This document shows, piece by piece, positions 46,873-55,282 of a DNA stretch of 64,000 nucleotides (position 1 is the first letter of the stretch; every line of letters starts with the position of its first letter). The stretch is from Phyllobacterium sophorae. Lineage in GTDB: Bacteria; Pseudomonadota; Alphaproteobacteria; Rhizobiales; Rhizobiaceae. Where the stretch lies: assembly GCF_003010965.1 (NCBI RefSeq), contig NZ_PGGM01000017.1, positions 1 to 64,000 of the forward strand, written 5' to 3'. The notes below the pieces were generated by a model. The model was not told the DNA's origin and ran no database searches. It saw only the letters and a list, made by a program, of their open reading frames with translations. A program made the translations under genes and the position numbers.

Positions 46873-46946
46873 TCTGGGTTCGACAGGCAAAAAGTAGCAG
46901 AGATGCACCCCATTGGGCAGCGCTTGTGTGATGGGGTCATTGCGGC

Positions 46947-46982
46947 AAAAAAATGCGCGGGTCCCTTCATCGATGAAGGGAC
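46947..46982 (-). terminator. Candidate terminator of the superoxide dismutase gene
   Basis: GTCCCTTCATCGATGAAGGGAC (46961-46982) is a perfect 22-base palindrome, and on the minus strand seven T follow it after a seven-base gap (complement of 46947-46953). It lies about 55 bases after the SOD stop. The gap between stem and T run is longer than ideal, so a factor-binding palindrome remains possible. Confidence 0.45.
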
Positions 46983-47035
46983 GTATCAACCGTTGCCACT
47001 GCCACTGCCCAAGCCGCCCCACGAGCGCACGCGTC

Positions 47036-47716
47036 TCATGGCTGGAATTGGTCGCTGGCGTGGCGCCAGTTGACAAGATTGTCGAAAACAGCGCTCACAT
47101 GTTCAGTGCGACGGTTTTCGTAGTCGAGATAATAGGCGTGTTCCCATACATCAATTCCGACAATAGCAACCTTGCCCGCGGCGATGGGCGTACCTGCATC
47201 CGGCAATCCAAGAACGGCCAGTTTTCCATTGTCGTTCACGAGCCATACCCAACCGGTGCCAAACACCGTGTCCGCTGTCTCAACGACCTTCTTCTTCAGG
47301 CCATCCATTCCACCAAATTCACGCTCGACGGCTTCCTTGAAACTGCCGGTTGGCGCCTCCGGCCTGCCCCTGAACTGCGCCCAGTAGAAATCATGATTCC
47401 ACGCCTGTGCGGCCTGATTGAAAATGGCTTGGTCGTTCTTCGCGGTCGACTCTGAGACAACTTCGTCAAGCGATAGATCGGCATAGGCGGTATTCTGGAC
47501 CAACTGGTTCAGCTTCCTGAAATAGCCCGCATGGTGCTTGCCATAGTGCAGTCCTACCGTTCTTGCGGAAATCGTCGGCGAAAGTGCATTTTCATCGTAG
47601 GGAAGTTTCTTCTGGGCGAAAACTGTGGCAGCGGATGTTGAGATTGCAGGAGAAAGAATTGTGCCGGCAAGCGCTACACCGGATGCTGCGATCAATTGAC
47701 GGCGATTGACGATCAT
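47036..47716 (-). CDS. Exported Fe/Mn superoxide dismutase
   Basis: A 226-residue superoxide dismutase with an N-terminal signal containing a twin Arg (VNRRQLIAASGVALAGT), so it is probably Tat-exported to the periplasm, unlike the usual cytoplasmic SodB. Metal ligands are visible: His in TVGLHYGKHHAGY, His in AWNHDFYWAQF, and Asp and His in GIDVWEHAYYLDY. The C-terminus WRHASDQF is truncated relative to typical enzymes by little. It lies 107 bases after the cyclase gene on the same strand and may be the last gene of that signalling operon. Metal preference is not decided. Confidence 0.88.
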   Translation of the reverse strand: MIVNRRQLIAASGVALAGTILSPAISTSAATVFAQKKLPYDENALSPTISARTVGLHYGKHHAGYFRKLNQLVQNTAYADLSLDEVVSESTAKNDQAIFNQAAQAWNHDFYWAQFRGRPEAPTGSFKEAVEREFGGMDGLKKKVVETADTVFGTGWVWLVNDNGKLAVLGLPDAGTPIAAGKVAIVGIDVWEHAYYLDYENRRTEHVSAVFDNLVNWRHASDQFQP

Positions 47717-47823
47717 CTTTCAACTCCTCGACGATAGAAACTGATTTGTTAATCGAAATGGGGCTCGGCCTAAACTTACCAATGTGGCTCGCAGTGGAGC
47801 GTGGCAGGTCTTTAGCCATCCTT

Positions 47824-49374
47824 TTACGAAAGCACATAAGTTGTGTATTTGCCGATCCCTCTGATTTCCATAACTTCCTGTTGAGCATCCGCGAAACGCG
47901 CTCCGAGCGCTTCGAACGTGCTTTGCGATACCTGGATTCGTCCTGGGATACCGTAGGATTCCATCCGGCTCGCAACGTTAACCGTATGGCCCCACACATC
48001 ATAGACAAATCGCTTTCGGCCGATCAGGCCGGCAATCACCGGCCCGGTGTTTATCCCGATGCGCAGGCTAAGGGGAGGCTCCGGCCCGATGTCTTTGGCC
48101 ATTTCCGCCAACAACGCCTTGCTAAAGGCAACTGCCGCCAAAGCATGATCAGGGCGAGGGTCGGGCAATCCCGCTGCTGCCATATACGCATCTCCAATGG
48201 TCTTGATCTTTTCAACACCATATTGATCGGCAAGTTCGTCAAAACGCGAAAACAGATCCCCCAGCCTTCGTACCACCGCCGCTGCCGGCGTGCGCGCCGC
48301 AAACCCGGTAAAATTGACGATATCAGCGAACACGATTGTGGCCATGTCAATTCGGTCAGCGATGACCTCCTCGCCATCAGCCAGCCGGTTTACGACCTGC
48401 CTTGGAAGAATGGCATGAAGCAGCGCATCGGCCCTGTCTTTTTCGAACTCGATTTGGGCGAGATATCGCTTTTCCCGTTCGCGCCAACGGCTGCGCTCAA
48501 GACAGGCGGTAATACGCGCTCGCAACAGGATCGGATCGATCGGTTTTTGTAGATAGTCTTCAGCGCCTGCTTCGATGCAGCGGATGACTGCCTCATCATC
48601 TTTCAGGCCCGAAATCATGATGACGCGAATTTCCCGCAAATGCGCGTCCGACTTGAGCCGGCCAAGAAGCTCAATGCCATTCATGTCGGGCATCAGGACG
48701 TCAGCCAATGCAAGATCGAATTCTTGCGTCCCTAGAATTCTGAGCGCCTCCTTGCCCGAACTTGCCACAACAACGGCGTGGCCCTCGCGACCAAGGCGCC
48801 TTGCCAGGAGATCGCGGTTTGATGCGGAGTCGTCAACGACGAGGATGCGCGCTGTCTCTTCAACCAGCCCCGACGGCCGAGCGGCTATCGTTCGGGCAAG
48901 GTTGGCAGCGATCGTTGCATCGAGCCCATTTTCAGACTTTTCGCCAAGATCGAAAGGCGAAATATCAGTCCCTGCATCCATCTGCTGAAGGAGAGTTCGG
49001 CTTTCGTGAATGATCCTCGATATATCCCCAGTGGTGCGCGGCGATAAGGTGTCTGCAAAGTCCTCAATGATCATCTCGGAGTAGCCAAGAATCGCATTCA
49101 TTGGGGTTCGCAGGTCGTGGCGCAACAGGGCATGGCCTGTAAAGCCGTTGCCGCCAGGCACTTCCTCGTCGAGGAACCGCCTGATCAATGCGTTCAAATC
49201 GCGGGCCGCGCACAGCACCCTTTCCAGGTCTGGCAGCGCGTCGGTGGGTCCAGCCTCGCGCACCTCCTCAATGACCAGTTCCTGATAGCTCAGGATTGCC
49301 TGTGCTGGATCGACGATTTTCTGCACGATTCTGGCGACATATGCGCGATGGCCGATGTCAAGAGATTGGGCCAC
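47824..49374 (-). CDS. Response regulator/class III nucleotide cyclase with HisKA-like N-terminus
   Basis: A 516-residue signalling protein. Residues about 80-115 form a HisKA-like helix with HDLRTPMNAILGYSEM but no HATPase domain follows. A receiver domain comes next (ILVVDDSASNRDLL, acceptor Asp in LALADVLMPDMNG, K in DYLQKPID), then a class III cyclase domain with metal Asp in IVFADIVNFTGFA and IKTIGDAYMAAAGLP. It should make cAMP or cGMP when its receiver is phosphorylated, presumably by the kinase two genes upstream. The isolated HisKA region may serve for dimerisation or phosphotransfer. It starts four bases after the response regulator stop. Confidence 0.85.
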   Translation of the reverse strand: MAQSLDIGHRAYVARIVQKIVDPAQAILSYQELVIEEVREAGPTDALPDLERVLCAARDLNALIRRFLDEEVPGGNGFTGHALLRHDLRTPMNAILGYSEMIIEDFADTLSPRTTGDISRIIHESRTLLQQMDAGTDISPFDLGEKSENGLDATIAANLARTIAARPSGLVEETARILVVDDSASNRDLLARRLGREGHAVVVASSGKEALRILGTQEFDLALADVLMPDMNGIELLGRLKSDAHLREIRVIMISGLKDDEAVIRCIEAGAEDYLQKPIDPILLRARITACLERSRWREREKRYLAQIEFEKDRADALLHAILPRQVVNRLADGEEVIADRIDMATIVFADIVNFTGFAARTPAAAVVRRLGDLFSRFDELADQYGVEKIKTIGDAYMAAAGLPDPRPDHALAAVAFSKALLAEMAKDIGPEPPLSLRIGINTGPVIAGLIGRKRFVYDVWGHTVNVASRMESYGIPGRIQVSQSTFEALGARFADAQQEVMEIRGIGKYTTYVLS

Positions 49375-49378
49375 CAGC

Positions 49379-49744
49379 TCATCCTCCGGTCAAACGGGCG
49401 ATTTTGTCGAGAAGTGCCGGCAATTCGATCGGCTTGGTATCGTAGTCATCACAACCGGCTTCCATCGCCTTTTCTCGATCGCCAGCCATGGCATGGGCAG
49501 TAAGGGCGATAACCGGAATGCCAGCGGTTGCGGGGTTGTCCTTGATCCGCCTTGTCGCTTCCCAGCCATCGATCACCGGCAGGCTCATGTCCATCAACAC
49601 CAGATCGGGCATTGCAGTCACCGCCGCTTCCACGCCGGCAAGGCCGTTGGTTGCGATGATCACCTCGTATCCCCGCCGTTCCAGCCGGCGGGAAAGCATG
49701 TCCCGGTTCATCTCATTGTCTTCGACAAGAAGAATCTTGGTCAT
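49379..49744 (-). CDS. Single-domain response regulator (DivK-like)
   Basis: A 121-residue stand-alone receiver domain: ILLVEDNEMNRDMLSRRL, acceptor Asp in LVLMDMSLPVIDGWEATRRI (about residue 53), T in VIALTAHAM and K in DYDTKPIEL. It lacks an output domain, so it acts as a phosphorelay shuttle between the kinase upstream and the cyclase downstream, or by protein contact. The ATG giving MTKILLVED is chosen; the frame is open 40 codons further into the kinase gene. Confidence 0.88.
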   Translation of the reverse strand: MTKILLVEDNEMNRDMLSRRLERRGYEVIIATNGLAGVEAAVTAMPDLVLMDMSLPVIDGWEATRRIKDNPATAGIPVIALTAHAMAGDREKAMEAGCDDYDTKPIELPALLDKIARLTGG

Positions 49745-49758
49745 CCTATTCGGGCTCC

Positions 49759-52476
49759 TCACGCATCTTCGCTCACCGGCACATGCCGCTTTAAGGCTGC
49801 GATCAGGTCGGCGCGGCCTCTGGTCCCTTTTTTCACAACTTCGCTCGCACGCAGCTTCAGCCAATCCAGTTCGTCGCGGGTCAGATCCTTGGATGTGACG
49901 ACAACGACCGGAATATCGGCCAGGTCCTGCCTTTCCTGTATGGCGCGAAGCAAGGCGAAGCCGTCCATATTCGGCATCATCAAATCCAGCACCATCACGG
50001 TAGGACGTCCCGCATCAAGCTCTGCGAGGCCCCGCTGACCGTCCGCGGCCTCACGAACGCGCCAGCCCTCGCGAACAAGCACTCTGCGAAAGAGTTCACG
50101 TGTCGCCGGATCGTCGTCGACGATGAGCACGTCGTGCCGCCCGGGGCCGGCCACGGCGTTTAATGTCTCAATGAGTTGGCGCGGATCGATCGGCTTGATC
50201 AAATGGTCTGCAGCGCCGAAGGCCAGGCCCATCTCGCGGTCCCCCACAACGGTTGCGAGGATGACGGGGATATCGCTGAGCGCCTTGTCGGACTTGATTT
50301 CGCGTAACACCGACCAGCCGTCCTGACCTGGCATGATCACGTCCAGGATAATGGCATCGGGACGCAATTTGCGCATTTTTGCCATGCCTTCTTCACCGCC
50401 TGCCGCCTCGATAACCTTATAGCCGGCGCCGCGGATCGTGTCCGACATGAATTTGCGCGCCCGGGCCTCGTCGTCGATTACCAGAACCGTTCCACGGGTT
50501 CGCTCTGCCGCGGGCCGATCAGGTGGTGGTGAAATGTCCTGTGCAACGTTGGTTTTGCAGCTTGCAGGAATCCTGAAGCGAAAGGTCGAACCCTTGCCGA
50601 ACTCGCTCTCCACATCAATGGTTCCGCCCATCATCTTGATGAAATGTCGGGTAATGGCGAGACCAAGCCCGGTTCCGCCGTAATTTCGCGTGGTTGAAGA
50701 ATCGACCTGAACGAACGCCTGGAAGAGCTTTGCCTGCTGCTCGTGCGTCATGCCGATCCCGTTGTCGCTGACAGAAAACTCCAGCCAGTCACCACCGCTC
50801 TCAAGCGAGCGGTTGACCGAAAGGCGGATTTCATCGTTTTCGGTAAATTTGGCAGCGTTCGAGAGAAGGTTGAAAAGGTTCTGTCGCAGCTTGGTCTTGT
50901 CGGTCTCAATTTCGTCCGGCTCGACGGAGGCGGTTACTGTCAGCCTGTTGCCCTTCTTCGCGATCAGCGGCGCAACGGTGCTTTCAACGTCCACGAGCAG
51001 CTGTTTCACACTGACAGGCTCGATATAAAGCTCCATCTTGCCCGCCTCGATCTTCGAAAGATCCAGAACATCATTGATCAATGCCAACAGGTGCCGCCCA
51101 GACCCCATGATCTTGCCGAGGTCGGCGACAAAACCGGGCTTGTCCAGATCATTGGCATCTTCAATGAGCATCTCGCTATAGCCAATAATCGCATTCAAGG
51201 GCGTGCGTAATTCATGGCTCATTGAAGCGAGGAAGCGACTCTTTTCTTGACTGGCAACTTCCGCGCCGCGCCGCGCCGCCTCCAGTTCCGTATGGCGATG
51301 CTTCAAATCAGTAATGTCGGTGTAAACCGCAACAGTGCCGCCTTCGGGGGTCTTGCGCTTGGCGATACGAAGCCACATGCCGTTGGCAAATTGCCGTTCG
51401 ATGGTGCCGTGTGGTTCCTGGTGACGCCGCAGAGCCTCATTCACCCAATTGTCTATGCCCATGCTGCCGATTTCAGCGGTGCCGCGTTCCGCCTGCGCGC
51501 GCATGATATCCTCGAAGGTGGTTCCTGGTATCATGAGATCTGCAATCTCCGGGAATATTTCCAGATACCGCTGATTGACAAGGACAAGCCGATCCTGCGC
51601 GTCAAAGAACGCAAAGCCGTCCGGGATCGTCTCGATTGCGGTCATGACGGTGTTTCTCTGGCGTTCGGCTGCCATTTCGAGCATTCGCCGCTCCGCCTGG
51701 CCGTCGCGCAACAGTCGCAAGGTCGTCGAAAGCCTGCCGAATTCATCTTGACCCTCCGGCGGCAGATCGACGTCCTCTTGTCCCTGCGTCAGTTGGATCA
51801 TGGCTTTGTCGACGCGCCCGAGTGGGACCAATATCGATCGAAGCACCAGCCAGGTCATTATCGCGCCGGCTATCGTAATCAAACCCACCGCGATCACGGA
51901 GCGAATATACGTATTGCGCGCTGACACGGCAGCCATGTCACGCGCACGATCCGCTTCGGCCTCAAGGCGGTTTTCAAGGGTCGTCAGTACGCCGTCGACC
52001 TCGTCGCTAAAACTCCTGGCAGCGGCCAGCTGGGTGTTTCCGATGACACGGTTGTCTGCCGTATAGGCATCAACCGCCTGCATCATCTTGTCGTAGTAGG
52101 ACTTGTAACCTTTCTCGATCGTATTGGCAGCATCCGGTGCAAAAACCTTCAGCTGTGCCAGATCTTCCTCCAATGCCGTGCGCGCTGCCTCAGCCCGTCT
52201 TTCGGACAGTGTAAGCAGGCTGACAGAAAGATCGGTGAGCCAATAGCGCACCTCACCAAAATGCCGGTGCGCCTTTGCGGCTTCGCTGAACATGTGAAAG
52301 CGGGCATTTGCTTCCTCGACGCGCCGCTGGTTCTCTAGCAAATCGTGCGCCATAAAGGCAACGCTCACCAATAAAGCGCCAAGCAAGGCAGCTGAAAGAC
52401 AAACAAGGCGGAGGGGGATCTTTCGGGCGGCCAAACGACCGATCTGTGTCCAGATGGCGTCGACCAAGGCGCTCAT
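49759..52476 (-). CDS. Hybrid histidine kinase with HAMP, PAS and two receiver domains
   Basis: A 905-residue membrane kinase. Order: membrane helix (about 20-45), periplasmic four-helix sensor, second helix (about 190-212), HAMP, PAS ([26 protein letters not shown]), phospho-acceptor [19 protein letters not shown], HATPase ([21 protein letters not shown]), then two receivers with Asp in [13 protein letters not shown] and [13 protein letters not shown]. Its start overlaps the stop of the heme-protein gene (ATGA). A heme-binding DUF3365 partner suggests that redox state, oxygen or a small gas is sensed. The double receiver allows a multi-step relay to the next two genes. Confidence 0.9.
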   Translation of the reverse strand: MSALVDAIWTQIGRLAARKIPLRLVCLSAALLGALLVSVAFMAHDLLENQRRVEEANARFHMFSEAAKAHRHFGEVRYWLTDLSVSLLTLSERRAEAARTALEEDLAQLKVFAPDAANTIEKGYKSYYDKMMQAVDAYTADNRVIGNTQLAAARSFSDEVDGVLTTLENRLEAEADRARDMAAVSARNTYIRSVIAVGLITIAGAIMTWLVLRSILVPLGRVDKAMIQLTQGQEDVDLPPEGQDEFGRLSTTLRLLRDGQAERRMLEMAAERQRNTVMTAIETIPDGFAFFDAQDRLVLVNQRYLEIFPEIADLMIPGTTFEDIMRAQAERGTAEIGSMGIDNWVNEALRRHQEPHGTIERQFANGMWLRIAKRKTPEGGTVAVYTDITDLKHRHTELEAARRGAEVASQEKSRFLASMSHELRTPLNAIIGYSEMLIEDANDLDKPGFVADLGKIMGSGRHLLALINDVLDLSKIEAGKMELYIEPVSVKQLLVDVESTVAPLIAKKGNRLTVTASVEPDEIETDKTKLRQNLFNLLSNAAKFTENDEIRLSVNRSLESGGDWLEFSVSDNGIGMTHEQQAKLFQAFVQVDSSTTRNYGGTGLGLAITRHFIKMMGGTIDVESEFGKGSTFRFRIPASCKTNVAQDISPPPDRPAAERTRGTVLVIDDEARARKFMSDTIRGAGYKVIEAAGGEEGMAKMRKLRPDAIILDVIMPGQDGWSVLREIKSDKALSDIPVILATVVGDREMGLAFGAADHLIKPIDPRQLIETLNAVAGPGRHDVLIVDDDPATRELFRRVLVREGWRVREAADGQRGLAELDAGRPTVMVLDLMMPNMDGFALLRAIQERQDLADIPVVVVTSKDLTRDELDWLKLRASEVVKKGTRGRADLIAALKRHVPVSEDA

Positions 52477-53216
52477 TTGAACAGTGTGATGCTGATCGCA
52501 CCCCCCAGTTCGCCCTCGCTTCCCCCCTCTTTTGGATAGCCGGAAATGTCAATCTCACCTTTGGGCTGGCCATGACATGTCAGGCAGGATGCGGAATAAT
52601 ATTCGGGAATGAGCATGCGGAACGACTTGCGGCCGTCCGTTTCGACCTCCTCGACGAAAGACTGGCCCTTTGGCCAATCGGCAGACAGGAATTTGCCTTC
52701 GATGACCTGCTGTTCCCATTTGTCGGGAAGCGCCTTGCGGTTTCGCACCAGATCCGTGGGAGCCGTGACTTTCATCTTTGCATGATCGCCGACTTTTTCC
52801 TCAAAGCGCTCGTTGACCAGGCGGGCAAAGGTGGCCGGGATAAATCCTTTAAACCCGACCCCCTTGGCATCGATCATTTTCTGATTCTCATCGACAACCT
52901 CTCGCAATGCCGCGAGCTGAGCGTCGAACAGCTGCTTGTCCTGTTGGCTGAATTGATCGTCCGGTACCGGTTTTCCTTTTGAGAAAATTTCAAGCGCTTC
53001 GTCGGCAACGCGTTGGCCGGTAAGGTTCTTCTTTCCTATCGATGCGTCGTTGATGAGGGATTGATGACTTGAGATGACAGTGCGACCAGCACGCAAAAAA
53101 GCAGCAAGTCGTTCCCCAGTCGCAACGTCGCCATTGTCATCTGCCGCAACAAAGCCCGCAAGAAAGCACAAAGCAAATCCTGCCAACAAGGCTCCGCATC
53201 TCAGACCGCGATGCAT
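52473..53216 (-). CDS. DUF3365 (Tll0287-like) periplasmic c-type heme protein
   Basis: A 247-residue exported protein with signal peptide ([19 protein letters not shown]) and a DUF3365/Tll0287-type domain. Near the C-terminus [18 protein letters not shown] holds one CxxCH motif, so heme c is attached in the periplasm. This fold resembles Cache/PAS sensors and often senses redox or gas ligands. I chose MHRGLRCG because AGGA precedes it; ten more codons are open upstream. It is the first gene of the operon and is coupled to the hybrid kinase by a four-base overlap, so I infer it is the sensor subunit. Confidence 0.85.
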   Translation of the reverse strand: MHRGLRCGALLAGFALCFLAGFVAADDNGDVATGERLAAFLRAGRTVISSHQSLINDASIGKKNLTGQRVADEALEIFSKGKPVPDDQFSQQDKQLFDAQLAALREVVDENQKMIDAKGVGFKGFIPATFARLVNERFEEKVGDHAKMKVTAPTDLVRNRKALPDKWEQQVIEGKFLSADWPKGQSFVEEVETDGRKSFRMLIPEYYSASCLTCHGQPKGEIDISGYPKEGGSEGELGGAISITLFK

Positions 53217-53801
53217 CAATAGTCCTCGTATTGTTGCGATTTTCAAGCCATTGTATCAGACGAACCCTCAATGCAAAATGTACTATATTGGGCTAACTTT
53301 ACCATCATTGGCCTGGGTTCGAAGCGTCGGATTGACCACATTGTGCGCAGCGCATTGAAACCTGCACAAATCAAATCGCGTCTCCGTTACACAATGGCCG
53401 CTGCCTGGCGCACCTGGCGACAAAACGCATGGCCGGACGTACCGCCGCCTCACAGAGCGTTTCCTCGTCGGCCGCATCGTTCTTACGCACGAATGACTTC
53501 ACTTAAGTATGGCGCTCAATCAAAGCGCATGGCCGAGATCAACGTTTCCATCCTTTAAACATCGATACCGTGGGGGCGTTGCCCTCAGGCAGAACCTGAT
53601 GAACTCCAGTGTGCAAGGTCGCCACAACGCTCATTTGATGCTAGGATAAAATCGCCAAGAAAGTCGACGAGGTTCCGAGTGCCATCGCTGCAAAGACACC
53701 GGAATTGAGGGGGGAAGGACCGAGTCGCTGGGGGACAAGAATCCCGACACCAAGTGCCTTCCCGGCCACCCGCCCGTCGAAGAACGAGGGAGGCGATTTC
53801 C
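53217..53801. other. Intergenic region without a recognised gene
   Basis: About 585 bases between the start of the heme-protein operon and the FAD oxidase. Short open frames (for example 53271-53558 on the plus strand) are rich in Arg, Pro and Trp and match no family pattern. It should hold the promoter of the minus-strand signalling operon; I see no clear operator. Confidence 0.4.
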
Positions 53802-55226
53802 GTGACCGAAATTCAGTTCAAAGGGCTCAAGGGCGCAAGTACCGCCCTATCACATGAAATTTTGACGACGTTGCAATTACAGCTTCGCGGCAGTCTATGT
53901 CTGGCCGACGAAGCCGGATATGACGAAGCGCGGACGGTCTGGAACGCGATGATCGACCGGCGGCCAGCCGCTGTGGTGCGCTGCCACGGTGCCAGTGACG
54001 TGATGCGCGCCGTGCGCCTGGCCCGCGACAACGGACTGCTCCTGGCGGTGCGCGGCGGTGGCCACAACATCTCCGGAAACGCAGTTTGCGAGGGTGGGCT
54101 CTTGATCGACCTGTCGCCGATGCGCTCGGTTCGTATCGATCCGAAGACGCGCAGCGCGCGGGTAGAACCCGGCGTAACGCTCGGCGAGTTTGACAAGGAG
54201 GCGCAAGCGTTCGCTCTTGCCACGCCGCTCGGCATCAACTCAACCACAGGGGTCGCCGGGCTCACGCTTGGCGGCGGCTTCGGGTGGCTCAGCCGCAAGT
54301 TCGGATTCACGGTTGACAATCTCACCTCGGCTGATGTGGTGACCGCCGACGGCACGCTCCTTCAGGCAAACGCAACGGACAACCCCGATCTTTTCTGGGG
54401 TATTCGCGGTGGTGGCGGCAATTTCGGCGTGGTGACGTCGTTCGAGTTCAAATTGCATCCGATCGGTCCCGAAGTGGTATCGGGGTTGATCGTCCACCCG
54501 TTTGCGCGCGCCCGCGAACTCCTCGCCGGCTACCGCCAGGTCGCGGCCCAGGCGCCTGATGAGCTGACCATCTGGGTGGTGCTGCGCAAGGCGCCCCCGT
54601 TGCCGTTCCTGCCGGCCGAGACGCACGGCAAGGAAATTGTGGTGTTCGCGGTGTGCTATACCGGCGAACCGGGGAAGGCGCAGGAGGCACTGGCGCCGCT
54701 TCGCGCGCTCGGCGAGCCGATCGCCGACGTCATCGGCCCACAGCCCTACGCGGCCTGGCAGACCGCGTTCGATCCGCTGCTGACGCCGGGGGCGTATAAC
54801 TACTGGAAATCACACAATTTCACTGCGCTCAGCGACGGACTGGTCGACACGCTGGTCGATTCTATTGGCACGCTGCCAACGGCGGAATGCGAGGTGTTCA
54901 TCGCGCAACTCGGCGGTGCCAGTGGCCGCATAGCCGCTGACGCAACCGCCTTTCCGCATCGCGATGCCAATTTCGTGATGAACGTGCACACAAGGTGGCG
55001 CGAACGCGAAGACCAGGAGGCCTCAATCAAATGGGCTCGGGGGCTTTTTGCGGCGACCGCGGTGCACGCGACCGGCGGTGTCTACGTCAATTTCATGCCG
55101 GAAGATGAGACGGACCGAGTGGCGGGGGCTTATGGCAGCAACTATGCACGGCTGATGGCGCTCAAAGCCAAATTTGACCCGGATAACCTGTTCCGGCTGA
55201 ACCAGAACATTCAGCCGACGACGTAG
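53802..55226 (+). CDS. FAD-linked oxidase of the berberine-bridge type
   Basis: A 474-residue FAD_binding_4 plus BBE domain oxidase. The FAD-linking His lies in AVRGGGHNISGNAVCEGGLLIDL (about residue 88), the second FAD region is TGVAGLTLGGGFGWLSRKFGFTVDNL, and DNPDLFWGIRGGGGNFGVVTSF follows; the end YGSNYARLMALKAKFDPDNLFRLNQNI is the BBE signature. A Cys usual for the second flavin bond is not seen in the GWLSRKFG stretch, so a single covalent bond is likely. The GTG start is chosen with GAGGGAGG eight bases before it. Substrate may be a sugar, alcohol or aromatic compound. Confidence 0.88.
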   Translation: MTEIQFKGLKGASTALSHEILTTLQLQLRGSLCLADEAGYDEARTVWNAMIDRRPAAVVRCHGASDVMRAVRLARDNGLLLAVRGGGHNISGNAVCEGGLLIDLSPMRSVRIDPKTRSARVEPGVTLGEFDKEAQAFALATPLGINSTTGVAGLTLGGGFGWLSRKFGFTVDNLTSADVVTADGTLLQANATDNPDLFWGIRGGGGNFGVVTSFEFKLHPIGPEVVSGLIVHPFARARELLAGYRQVAAQAPDELTIWVVLRKAPPLPFLPAETHGKEIVVFAVCYTGEPGKAQEALAPLRALGEPIADVIGPQPYAAWQTAFDPLLTPGAYNYWKSHNFTALSDGLVDTLVDSIGTLPTAECEVFIAQLGGASGRIAADATAFPHRDANFVMNVHTRWREREDQEASIKWARGLFAATAVHATGGVYVNFMPEDETDRVAGAYGSNYARLMALKAKFDPDNLFRLNQNIQPTT

Positions 55227-55282
55227 CGCGCCAGGACAGCGGGAAGGCGTTCAGTAACAACGAGAGCCCGCGCGGAGGTAAC

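Noticed and set aside
47746-48552. Plus-strand 268-codon open frame opposite the cyclase domain
   Set aside because: The minus strand encodes a well-conserved class III cyclase; the plus-strand peptide has no pattern.
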